NCBI GenBank assembly: GCA_038200385.1
Contig: JBBPYA010000050.1
Span: 1 to 14,945 of the forward strand
Length of the DNA stretch: 14,945 nt
Direction of reading: 5' to 3'
Source: JBBPYA01 sp038200385
GTDB taxonomy: Bacteria; Actinomycetota; Actinomycetes; Mycobacteriales; Geodermatophilaceae
Under the pieces are notes generated by a model. It was not told the DNA's origin, did no database searches, and worked only from the letters and a program-made list of their open reading frames with translations. Numbering within the stretch: position 1 is the first letter of the stretch; every line of letters starts with the position of its first letter. Positions 1 to 7,520 of this stretch are shown piece by piece. Position numbers and translations under genes: made by a program.

Positions 1-960
1 CATCCAGGTGGCCACGATGTCCGGGTTGGCCTCCACCCACTTCTTCGCGGCGGCCTCGGGGTCCATGCCGTCCTGGGCGATGTACTTCGCCACCAGGTTC
101 TGGTCGTCGTTGGTCCAGTTGAAGTTCTTCACCAGGCTGTACGCCGGGCTGCTGGAGTCGGCGAACTTCGTCGAGACGATCTTGTCCAGCGTGTAACCCG
201 GGTAGTCGCAGGCCACCTTCTGCGGGTCGCTGTCGCAGCCCGGCGTGTACTTCGGCAGATCGACCTTGACCAGCGGGACCTCGGACAGGAACCACTGCGG
301 TGCATAGAAGTAGCCCAGCAGCGGAGTCTTCTTCTCCTGGGCGTTGCGGAAGGCCTGGATCAGCGCCGGCTCGCTCCCGGCGTACACCACCTTGAAGTTC
401 AGGTTCAGGTTGGTCACGAGGGCCTCGTCGTTCGTGACGAACGAAGGGTCACCGTCGAGGAGCTGACCCTTGCCACCGGACTCCGAGGTCTTGAACAGGT
501 CGGCGTACTTGTTCAAGTTCTCCCAGTTCGTGATGTCCGGGTACTTGTCGACCATCCACGGCGGCATGTACCAGCCGATGACGCCCATGTTCCCGTTGGG
601 CCCGGCGTCCTGCGCGGTCTTCTGGTCCTGAATGTACTTCGTCTTGAGGTCGTCGTGGCCCCAGTTCTCGATCACGACGTCGACCTCACCGCTGCCGAAG
701 CCCTGCCAGGCCACCTCCTCCTTGAGGTTCTTGTACTCCACGTTGCAGCCCAGCTTCGAGGACGCGATGTAGCCGACGACGTGCGCGGAGGCTTCGTAGC
801 CGACCCAGGGGTTGATCGCGACGTTGAAGTTGCCGCAGTTCGCCCCGCTCTCCGGGGTGGCTGCGGACTGGATGTTCCCGCCGCCACACGCGGACAGGAC
901 CAGAGCCCCGGCCGCGGTGAGCGCGGCGAGGCGAAGTACCCGTGATCGTGCTGTTCTCAC
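1..960 (-). CDS. Glycine betaine/choline ABC transporter substrate-binding lipoprotein (partial, C-terminus missing)
   Basis: Extracellular receptor of a ProU/OpuA-type importer for a quaternary amine, probably choline or glycine betaine. The frame opens with GTG at 960 behind a strong AAAGGAG ribosome site (966-972) and stays open for 320 codons to the window edge, so the C-terminus is missing. The N-terminus is a lipoprotein signal: Arg residues, a hydrophobic stretch and the lipobox LSAC with Cys25, then a Gly-rich linker. The mature part matches the OpuAC fold and has the Trp/Tyr-rich segments expected of an aromatic cage (NPWVGYEA, ENWGHDD, GWYMPPWM, GYFYAPQWF). It is the last visible gene of the operon, 70 bases after the permease. 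The family is clear; choline versus betaine versus another betaine cannot be told from sequence. Confidence 0.93.
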   Translation of the reverse strand, partial: MRTARSRVLRLAALTAAGALVLSACGGGNIQSAATPESGANCGNFNVAINPWVGYEASAHVVGYIASSKLGCNVEYKNLKEEVAWQGFGSGEVDVVIENWGHDDLKTKYIQDQKTAQDAGPNGNMGVIGWYMPPWMVDKYPDITNWENLNKYADLFKTSESGGKGQLLDGDPSFVTNDEALVTNLNLNFKVVYAGSEPALIQAFRNAQEKKTPLLGYFYAPQWFLSEVPLVKVDLPKYTPGCDSDPQKVACDYPGYTLDKIVSTKFADSSSPAYSLVKNFNWTNDDQNLVAKYIAQDGMDPEAAAKKWVEANPDIVATWM

Positions 961-1030
961 CAGTTCTCCTTTCGCGACCGGAGTGCGGTCCCGGATGGGT
1001 TTCCGCCGCCCGCGAGCGGGCGGCAGGTGG
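961..1030 (-). promoter_or_regulatory. Intra-operon spacer with strong hairpin before the binding-protein gene
   Basis: The 70-base gap between permease and binding protein holds a perfect 9-bp inverted repeat at 1005-1024 (GCCGCCCGC, 2-base centre, GCGGGCGGC), starting 6 bases after the permease stop. A smaller one lies at 976-990 (GACCG, 5-base loop, CGGTC), just upstream of the ribosome site. Neither is followed by a T-run on the transcribed strand, so a classical intrinsic terminator is unlikely. In binding-protein operons such hairpins often protect mRNA ends and set subunit ratios; that role here is inferred. Confidence 0.55.
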
Positions 1031-3040
1031 TCACCGCCGCCCCATGCGGGCGGCAGCGTGTCGGGTGATGCGGTCGAGCATGATGCCGAGCGCGACGATC
1101 GCGATCCCGGCGGCGAGGCCCTTGCCGAACAGCTGGCCTTGGCTGAAGCCGCTGACGACGGTGTAGCCCAGCGCCCCGCCCCCGACCAGGCCTCCGATGA
1201 CCACCATCGACAGCACGAAGAGCAGGCCCTGGTTGGCGGCCAGCACGAGGGCGTTGCGGGCCATCGGCAGCTGGACCTTGGTGATGATCTGCATCGTGCT
1301 CGAGCCCGCGGACTGCGCCGCCTCGACGGTCGTCGGCGCGACGCCACGGATCCCGTCGGCCACCAGCTTGACCGCGGCCGGAGCGGCGTAGACGACCGCC
1401 GCCACGATGGCGGTGAACCGGCCGGGACCGAACAGTGCCAGCGCCGGCACCAGGTAGACGAACGGCGGGATCGTCTGGCCGGCGTCCAGGAGTGGACGCA
1501 GGGCGGTGTCGGCGCGCTTGCTGCGCCCCATCCACACGCCGAACGCGACCGCGAACAGCATGACCAGGACGGTGGCCACCAGGGTCATCGTGAGCGTGAC
1601 CATGCCGTCCTGCCACAGGCCGACGGCGTAGATCACGGCCAGGCACACCGCGGCGGTGATCGTCGGGCGGAGCCCTCCGAGCAGAAACGCGACTACCAGC
1701 AGTACGGCGGCGACCAGCCACCACGGCGAGTCGGCGAGCAGGGACTGGAACGGGTTGAGCAGCGCGTACGTGATGCCGTTCTTGATCGCTCCGGTCACCC
1801 CGCTGAACGTTCCGGTGAACCAGTCGGTGACCGTATTGACCAGCCGGGCCAGCGGATTGCCGAGGTCGGGCAGCCCGCTCGGGTCGGCCGCCCACAGGTA
1901 GGTGCGGGACAGGTAGATCGCGACCGCGGCCACCACGGCGCCCGCCACCAGGCCGATCCGCCGCACCCTCGGGTCGCGGGCCGCCCGCCGGGCGTTCTCG
2001 GCCCGCTGGCTGGCTGCCGTCGTGGTCCGGTCCAGCATGATCGCGGTGATCACGATCGCCAACCCGGCGACGAACGCGCTGCCGATGTCGAGGGTCTGCA
2101 GTGCCTGGATGACCGGCTCGCCGAGCCCAGGGCCGTCGATCAGCGCCGCGATCGTCGCCATCGACAGGGCGGCCATGATGGTCTGGTTCAGCCCCACGAC
2201 GATGGTCCGCTTGGCCATCGGCAGCTGCACCGTACGCAGCAGCTGGGCACCGGTGGAGCCCATCGACGTGCTGGCCTCGATCGTGGACGCGCTGACGCTG
2301 CGCAGCCCGTGCGCGGTGATCCGCACTACCGGGGGCAGCGCATAGATCAGGGTCGCCATCACCGCCGCGGCGGCGCCGATGCTGAACAGCAGGACGAGCG
2401 GGAGCAGGTAGACGAAGGACGGCATCGTCTGCATCACGTCCAGGACCGGCGTGACGATGGCCGTGACGGGCTTGCTGCGGGCCATCGCCACCCCCAGCGG
2501 GATGCCGACGAGGACCGCGATCAGGACCGCGGCGAACGTGATGATGAGCAGGTCCAGACTCTGGCCCCAGTACCCGAGCAGGCCGAAGCTGAGCAGGCTC
2601 AGGGCCACCAGGACCATCGACCGGACGCCGGCCACGGCGTAGGCGACCCAGGCCAGCAGAGCCAGCACCCCGAGCCAGCCGATCTCCGGGACCGGCCGGG
2701 GGAACGAGGGCTGGCTGACCAGATGTTGCGCGGCGTTGATCGAGGCGTTGATGCCGTCGCTGATCCCGCCGACGACGACGTTCAGGAAGAAGTTGGTGTT
2801 GCGGGCGGAGTCGAAGGCATCGCGCAGGTCGTTGAGCCGGCTCTGGAAGTCGGTCAGCGTGGCGCGGCCGAGCGGCAGCGTCGCGACGCCGTGGAACAGC
2901 CGCCACCCCACGACCCAGACGACGAGAGTGCCGAGCAGCAGCAGCCCGGTACGCCGCGCCGGCTCGGGGCGGGCCTGCTGGACCGGGGGCTGCGGATCCG
3001 GGGCGGCCGGGGCGGTCGGCCGCTCGGCAACGGTGGTCAT
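1031..3040 (-). CDS. Glycine betaine/choline ABC transporter permease, two ProW-like units in one chain
   Basis: Membrane channel of the importer, 669 aa, about twice the usual ProW/OpuAB permease unit. Two homologous halves are visible. Residues about 160-340 and 480-660 each contain the pattern QT(M/I)P(S/P)FVYL followed about 50-60 residues later by an EAA loop (E255 and E573) and then VQLPMA(K/R). Equivalent motifs lie roughly 318 residues apart. The N-terminus has a Pro-rich cytosolic segment, a membrane helix near 32-48 and an amphipathic region before unit 1. A linker with extra helices (about 360-460) joins the halves. Start ATG at 3040 follows the ATPase stop by 28 bases. One chain probably supplies both halves of the pore that a ProW homodimer normally forms. 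No frame break is seen, so the double unit looks genuine. Confidence 0.93.
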   Translation of the reverse strand: MTTVAERPTAPAAPDPQPPVQQARPEPARRTGLLLLGTLVVWVVGWRLFHGVATLPLGRATLTDFQSRLNDLRDAFDSARNTNFFLNVVVGGISDGINASINAAQHLVSQPSFPRPVPEIGWLGVLALLAWVAYAVAGVRSMVLVALSLLSFGLLGYWGQSLDLLIITFAAVLIAVLVGIPLGVAMARSKPVTAIVTPVLDVMQTMPSFVYLLPLVLLFSIGAAAAVMATLIYALPPVVRITAHGLRSVSASTIEASTSMGSTGAQLLRTVQLPMAKRTIVVGLNQTIMAALSMATIAALIDGPGLGEPVIQALQTLDIGSAFVAGLAIVITAIMLDRTTTAASQRAENARRAARDPRVRRIGLVAGAVVAAVAIYLSRTYLWAADPSGLPDLGNPLARLVNTVTDWFTGTFSGVTGAIKNGITYALLNPFQSLLADSPWWLVAAVLLVVAFLLGGLRPTITAAVCLAVIYAVGLWQDGMVTLTMTLVATVLVMLFAVAFGVWMGRSKRADTALRPLLDAGQTIPPFVYLVPALALFGPGRFTAIVAAVVYAAPAAVKLVADGIRGVAPTTVEAAQSAGSSTMQIITKVQLPMARNALVLAANQGLLFVLSMVVIGGLVGGGALGYTVVSGFSQGQLFGKGLAAGIAIVALGIMLDRITRHAAARMGRR

Positions 3041-3068
3041 GGCTGCACCTCTGCTCCGGGTCGGGTCA

Positions 3069-4175
3069 TCAGGACTCCTCGGCGACGATCACACGCAGGA
3101 TGTCCTCCCGGTCGACCACGCCGACGAGGTTGCCGCCGGAGACCACCCGCGCCGGGTGGGCTGAGGCGAGAACCTGCTGGGCGGCGTTCTTGACCACCGT
3201 GTCCGGGCCCATGATCGGACCCTCGGAGGACTCACCGGGCCGCGGATCGCGCATCACCCACCGCAGCGTCAGCACGTGCGAGCGGGGTACGTCGCTGACG
3301 AAGTCACGGATGTAGTCGTCGGCCGGGGCGCCCACCACCTCGTCGGGCCGGCCCACCTGCACCACCGCGCCGTCGCGCATGATCAGGATCCGGTCACCGA
3401 GCTTGAGGGCCTCCTGCAGGTCGTGGGTGATGAACACCATGGTCTTGCCGACCTCGTGGTGCAGCCGGATGACCTCGTTCTGCATGTCCCGGCGGATCAG
3501 TGGGTCCAGGGCGGAGAACGGCTCGTCGAAGAGCAACAGCGAGGGGTCCACCGCCAGCGCCCGGGCCAGCCCGACGCGCTGCTGCATGCCGCCGGAGAGC
3601 TGGTCCGGGTAGGAGTTCTCGTTGCCGCTGAGCCCCACCAGGTCGACCATCTCCTGCGCCCGCTGGCGACGCTCGGCCTTGCTCGCCCCCCGGATCTCCA
3701 GCCCGTAGGCGACGTTGTCGATGACCCGCCGGTGCGGCAGCAGCCCGAAGTGCTGGAAGACCATCGCCACGTGCTTGCGGCGCAGCTCGCGCAGCTGGGC
3801 CTGCGAGGCGGAGGTGATGTCCTGCTCGCCCACCGTGACCTGCCCCGCGGTGGGCTCGATCAGCCGCGTCAGGCAGCGCACCAGCGTCGACTTGCCGGAG
3901 CCGGACAGTCCCATCACGACGAAGACCTCTCCGGGGGCGACGGTGAAGGAGACGTCCTTGACCGCGACGACGCAGCCGGTCTTGGCCATCAGCTCCGGGC
4001 GGGACAGGTCGGCGTCCGGCGTCCCGATCACCCGGTCGGACTTCGCTCCGAAGACCTTCCACAGGCCCTCGACGGACAGCAGCGGGTTGCGTCGGGCCTC
4101 GTCCAGGCGGGCGATCCGCGCGGATACCTCGTCCTCGTACGTCGAGACGGCGGCGGTCGGGGTTTCGGTGGTCAT
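3069..4175 (-). CDS. proV: Glycine betaine/choline ABC transporter ATP-binding protein with single CBS-like C-terminus
   Basis: ATPase that energises import, 368 aa. Visible motifs: Walker A GLSGSGKST (89-97), Q-loop Gln141, signature LSGGMQQR (193-200), Walker B LLLFDEP (213-219) and switch His251 in FITHD. The N-terminal extension of about 50 residues before the core is typical of ProV/OpuAA. Residues about 305-365 resemble one CBS motif (GNLVGVVDREDIL), whereas ProV/OpuAA normally carry a CBS pair used for ionic-strength or nucleotide control. ATG at 4175 is preferred because it forms an ATGA overlap with the upstream betA stop (4172-4174). The same frame is open further upstream, but that part is the shadow of betA. 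The permease follows after 28 bases. Confidence 0.95.
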   Translation of the reverse strand: MTTETPTAAVSTYEDEVSARIARLDEARRNPLLSVEGLWKVFGAKSDRVIGTPDADLSRPELMAKTGCVVAVKDVSFTVAPGEVFVVMGLSGSGKSTLVRCLTRLIEPTAGQVTVGEQDITSASQAQLRELRRKHVAMVFQHFGLLPHRRVIDNVAYGLEIRGASKAERRQRAQEMVDLVGLSGNENSYPDQLSGGMQQRVGLARALAVDPSLLLFDEPFSALDPLIRRDMQNEVIRLHHEVGKTMVFITHDLQEALKLGDRILIMRDGAVVQVGRPDEVVGAPADDYIRDFVSDVPRSHVLTLRWVMRDPRPGESSEGPIMGPDTVVKNAAQQVLASAHPARVVSGGNLVGVVDREDILRVIVAEES

Positions 4176-5878
4176 GACTGGCCTCCACGCGCAGCGGCAG
4201 CGGATGTAGGAGCGGCGGGGGGATCCAGCGGGCTGCCGGCCCGGTGGGAGTACCAGGCAGCCGAGGACGGGGCGAGCGGGGCGGTGCCGAGGATCAGGTC
4301 GGCGGACTTCTCGGCGAGCATCATCACCGGCGCATAGATGTTGCCGTTCGTGACGTAGGGCATGGACGAGGCGTCCACCACCCGGAGTCCGTCCACCCCG
4401 TGGACCCGCATGCTGGCCGGATCCAGCACGGACTCCTCGTCCACGCCCATCCGGGCCGTACACGAGGGGTGCAGCGCGGTCTCGGCGTCCTTGGCCACCC
4501 AGGCCAGGATCTCCTCGTCGGTGCGCACCGAGTCCCCCGGGGACAACTCGCCGGCGTTGAACGGGTCCATTGCGGGCTGGCTCAGGATGGTCCGCGCGAT
4601 CCGGATGCTTTCCACCCATTCCCGCCGGTCCTGCTCGGTGGACAGGTAGTTGAACCGCAGCGCCGGGTGCTGCCGCGGGTCGCTGGACCGGATCGTCACG
4701 CTGCCGCGGGAGTCGGAGTACATCGGACCGATGTGCACCTGGTAGCCGTGCCCCTGGGTCGGCGCGGTGCCGTCGTAGCGGATCGCGATCGGCAGGAAGT
4801 GGAACATCAGGTTCGGGTAGTCGACCGTGTCGTTGCTCCGGACGAACCCGCCGCCCTCGAAGTGGTTAGTCGCGCCCAGCCCGCGGCGGAGGAAAAGCCA
4901 CTCGGCGCCGATCCGCGGCCGGTTGCGCCACCGCAGGCCGGGCGCGATCGACACCGGCTGCTTGGAGGAGAACTGGACGTAGACCTCGAGGTGGTCCTGC
5001 AGGTGCCGGCCGACTCCGGGCAGCCCGTGCACGACGGGGATGCCGAGGCCACCCAGCAGGCCGGGGTCACCGACCCCGGACAGCTGCAGCAGCTGCGGGC
5101 TGTTGATGGCGCCCCCGCAGAGGATGACCTCGCCGGCCTCGGCGCTGCGGCGTACCCGCCCGGCCCGCAGGTAGTCCACGCCGACCGCCCGCGTCCCGGC
5201 GAAGCGCACCTTCGTCGTCAGCGCCAGGGTTTCCACGGTGAGGTTCGTGCGGTCTCGCACCGGGTGCAGGTACGCGCGAGCGGCGCTGAGCCGGCGGCCG
5301 CGGTGGATGTTGCGGTCGAAGGGCGCGAAGCCCTCCTGCCGGTAGCCGTTGACGTCGGTCGTGCGCGGGTAGCCGGCCTGCACGGTGGCGTCGAAGAACG
5401 CGCCGAAGAGCGGATTGGTCGCGGGACCCCGCTCCAGCACGAGTGGGCCGTCACCGCCGCGCCAGTCGTCGGTACCGGCCAGGCAGGTCTCCATCCGCTT
5501 GAAGTAGGGCAGGCAGTGCGCGAAATCCCAGTCCGACATCCCCTCGTCGGCCGCCCAGCGCTCGTAGTCCATCGGGTTGCCCCGCTGGAAGATCATCCCG
5601 TTGATGCTGCTGCTGCCGCCCAGCACCTTGCCGCGGGCGTGGAAGATCTTGCGGCCGCCCATGTGCGGCTCCGGCTCGGACTCGTAGCGCCAGTCGTAGA
5701 GCCGGCTGCCGATGGGGAACGGCAGTGCCGCGGGCATGTGGATGAACGGGTCCCAGCGGAAGTCCGAGCGGCCGGCCTCGAGCACCAACACCGTCGTACC
5801 GGGGTCGGCGGAGAGCCGGTTTGCCAGCACGCAGCCGGCCGAACCCCCACCGACGATGACGTAGTCGTAGCGCGTCAT
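4172..5878 (-). CDS. betA: GMC-family FAD choline dehydrogenase (BetA-like)
   Basis: Flavoenzyme, 568 aa, expected to oxidise choline to betaine aldehyde (and possibly on to betaine). The N-terminus has the FAD dinucleotide site YVIVGGGSAGCVLANRL and an acidic LVLEAG strand end. GMC signature 1 (GKVLGGSSSINGM) and signature 2 (GGAINSPQLLQLSGVG) are intact. The C-terminal active site shows LHPSCTARMG with His470 and TNGNIYAP with Asn511/Asn513, the catalytic His and Asn region of choline dehydrogenase and choline oxidase. Length is close to BetA (about 556 aa) with a short Ala/Pro tail. ATG at 5878 overlaps the betB stop as ATGA, and its own stop overlaps the ATPase start the same way. Choline is supported by the betB and transporter neighbours; another amino-alcohol substrate remains possible. 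Confidence 0.9.
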   Translation of the reverse strand: MTRYDYVIVGGGSAGCVLANRLSADPGTTVLVLEAGRSDFRWDPFIHMPAALPFPIGSRLYDWRYESEPEPHMGGRKIFHARGKVLGGSSSINGMIFQRGNPMDYERWAADEGMSDWDFAHCLPYFKRMETCLAGTDDWRGGDGPLVLERGPATNPLFGAFFDATVQAGYPRTTDVNGYRQEGFAPFDRNIHRGRRLSAARAYLHPVRDRTNLTVETLALTTKVRFAGTRAVGVDYLRAGRVRRSAEAGEVILCGGAINSPQLLQLSGVGDPGLLGGLGIPVVHGLPGVGRHLQDHLEVYVQFSSKQPVSIAPGLRWRNRPRIGAEWLFLRRGLGATNHFEGGGFVRSNDTVDYPNLMFHFLPIAIRYDGTAPTQGHGYQVHIGPMYSDSRGSVTIRSSDPRQHPALRFNYLSTEQDRREWVESIRIARTILSQPAMDPFNAGELSPGDSVRTDEEILAWVAKDAETALHPSCTARMGVDEESVLDPASMRVHGVDGLRVVDASSMPYVTNGNIYAPVMMLAEKSADLILGTAPLAPSSAAWYSHRAGSPLDPPAAPTSAAAARGGQS

Positions 5879-7344
5879 GAGGAGAACCAGTGCTGGGGCG
5901 ACGGGCGGACGTTGTGCCAGATGTGCTTGATCTCCTGGTACTCCTCCAGGCCGGCCTGGCCCAGCTCGCGACCGATACCGGACTGCTTGTAGCCACCCCA
6001 CTCCGCCTGCGGCACGTACGGGTGGTAGTCGTTGATCCAGACCGTGCCCATCCGCAGCCGGGCCGCCACCCGCTCGGCTCGGCCGGCGTTGCTCGTCCAC
6101 ACCGCGCCGGCCAGCCCGTAGCGGCTGTCGTTGGCGACCCGCACCGCGTCGTCCTCGTCGGTGAACGTCTCGACCGTGAGCACCGGCCCGAAGGACTCCT
6201 CCTGGACGACGGACATCTCGCTGCGACAGCCATCCAGGACGGTCGGGAGGTAGTAGTGGCCCTCGGCCAGGCCGGGCTCGTCCGGCCGAGCGCCTCCGCA
6301 GCGCAGCTGCGCGCCCTCGGCCACTCCCGCCTCGACGTAGCGCTCGACCTTGTCCCGGTGCGCCGCGGAGATCAGTGGGCCGGTCTCGGCGGCGGGGTCG
6401 AACGGGCCGCCGAGTCTGATCTTGCGGGCCCGCTCCACCAGCTCCCCGACGAACTCGTCGTGGATCGCGGCGTCGACGACGAGCCTGGCCCCGGCCGAGC
6501 AGACCTGCCCGGAGTGCAGGAAGACGGCGGTGAGCGCGAAGTCCAGCGCTGCCTCGCGATCGGCGTCGGCGAAGACGATGTTGGGGTTCTTGCCACCGAG
6601 TTCCAGGGCGAGTTTCTTCACCGTTCCTGCGGCGGCGGCCATCACCGCCTTGCCGGTGGCCAGCCCGCCGGTGAAGGAGACCAGGTCCACGTCGGGGTGC
6701 TCGGTCAGCGGCGCGGCGGCCTCCGGCCCGGTGCCGAGGATCAGGTTGCCGACGCCCGGCGGCAGCCCCTCCTCGTCCAGGATGCGCATCAGCAGGATGG
6801 CCGTGGACGGGGTCAGCTCGCTCGGCTTGAGGACGAACGTGCAGCCGGCGGCCAACGCGGGCGCCACCTTCCAGGAGACCTGCAGCAGGGGATAGTTCCA
6901 CGGCGTGATCAACGCGCAGACTCCGACCGGCTCGCGAACCACCCGGCTCACGACGTCGGGCCGGCCGGTGTCGACCACCCGACCGGCGTGCGCGCCGGCC
7001 GCGCCGGCGTAGTGCCGGAACACCGACACCACGTCGTCGACGTCGTACTCGCTCTCGACCAGCCGCTTGCCGGTGTCCAGGGACTCCGCGCGGGCTATCC
7101 GGTCCTTGTCCGTGCTCAGCCGGTCCGCGACCCGGTGCAGCAGCCGACCACGCTCGGCAGCCGGCGTGCCCGACCAGGCTCCCTCGTCGAACGCCGTCCG
7201 AGCGGCAGCGACGGCCGCGACGGCGTCCGCGGCACCGGCCTCGTCTACCGTGGCCACCACAGCGCCGTCCGCCGGGCAGCGGATCTCTCGCCGCGCACCG
7301 CTGGCGCCGGGCTTCCACCGGCCGCCGATCATCAACTCGGCCAT
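5875..7344 (-). CDS. betB: Betaine aldehyde dehydrogenase (ALDH superfamily)
   Basis: NAD(P)-dependent aldehyde dehydrogenase, 489 aa, the normal BetB length, expected to convert betaine aldehyde to glycine betaine. Conserved features: cofactor-site TPWNYPLLQ and KPSE, general base Glu248 in LELGGKNPN, catalytic Cys282 in GQVCSAGAR (34 residues later, the usual ALDH spacing), and ESFGPVL near the C-terminus. An in-frame start exists at 7392, but ATG 7344 is chosen because a GGAGGG ribosome site lies just before it and the protein then begins MAELMIGGRW, a normal ALDH opening. It is the first gene of the operon, 176 bases after the IclR gene on the same strand, and is coupled to betA by ATGA. 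Betaine aldehyde is inferred from the neighbours; many ALDH paralogues look alike. Confidence 0.9.
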   Translation of the reverse strand: MAELMIGGRWKPGASGARREIRCPADGAVVATVDEAGAADAVAAVAAARTAFDEGAWSGTPAAERGRLLHRVADRLSTDKDRIARAESLDTGKRLVESEYDVDDVVSVFRHYAGAAGAHAGRVVDTGRPDVVSRVVREPVGVCALITPWNYPLLQVSWKVAPALAAGCTFVLKPSELTPSTAILLMRILDEEGLPPGVGNLILGTGPEAAAPLTEHPDVDLVSFTGGLATGKAVMAAAAGTVKKLALELGGKNPNIVFADADREAALDFALTAVFLHSGQVCSAGARLVVDAAIHDEFVGELVERARKIRLGGPFDPAAETGPLISAAHRDKVERYVEAGVAEGAQLRCGGARPDEPGLAEGHYYLPTVLDGCRSEMSVVQEESFGPVLTVETFTDEDDAVRVANDSRYGLAGAVWTSNAGRAERVAARLRMGTVWINDYHPYVPQAEWGGYKQSGIGRELGQAGLEEYQEIKHIWHNVRPSPQHWFSS

Positions 7345-7383
7345 CGACCCTCCAGGGTCACCGTCCGCTGTCTGCGTCCCAGC

Positions 7384-7408
7384 CGGCACCACCCGCTTCC
7401 GGGTGCCG
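7384..7408 (-). promoter_or_regulatory. Hairpin in the probable betB leader
   Basis: Perfect 7-bp inverted repeat, CGGCACC at 7384-7390 and GGTGCCG at 7402-7408, with an 11-base loop. An alternative 6-bp stem with a CTTC tetraloop lies inside (7390-7405). It sits about 40 bases before the betB start on the minus strand, between the regulator and the operon. No T-run follows on the minus strand. It could be a weak terminator for the IclR transcript or a leader structure of betB. Confidence 0.4.
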
Positions 7409-7445
7409 TTTCCCGCCGGACCTCACCTTCCCTGCGGACACGCGT

Positions 7446-7483
7446 TGTTGCGTGACACAGAACACGAACCTTGATGCGCAACA
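7446..7483. promoter_or_regulatory. Candidate IclR operator region upstream of betB
   Basis: A 19-base imperfect palindrome at 7446-7464 pairs TGTT with AACA and GTG with CAC around a central A at 7455. A second dyad at 7472-7483, TGaTGCGCAaCA, lies about 22 bases away. The outer halves TGTTGCG (7446-7452) and CGCAACA (7477-7483) are also exact inverted copies. The arrangement of two phased dyads between an IclR gene and its likely target fits an operator. Binding by the adjacent regulator is inferred. No convincing -10/-35 pair was found next to it. Confidence 0.45.
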
Positions 7484-7520
7484 GTGCCCGGCTCCGGCGG
7501 CAGCGTCAAGCACTCCTCGG

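Noticed and set aside
812..3193. Very long open frame (793 codons) on the plus strand opposite the permease
   Set aside because: Composition is extremely rich in Arg, Gly, Asp, His and Gln with no recognisable domain. It is the antisense shadow of the permease gene in GC-rich DNA.
3069..4619. Longer start for the ABC ATPase at 4619
   Set aside because: The added residues are the off-frame shadow of betA. ATG 4175 gives the family-typical N-terminus and overlaps the betA stop.
4172..7318. Apparent 1048-codon minus-strand protein continuing betA upstream across betB
   Set aside because: The upstream part is low-complexity Arg/Gly sequence overlapping the clear betB frame. The real betA starts at ATG 5878 with the FAD-binding motif and an ATGA overlap.
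4244..7455. Long plus-strand frames opposite betA and betB (4244-5992 and 5890-7455)
   Set aside because: They lack domains or ribosome sites and mirror conserved enzymes on the minus strand.
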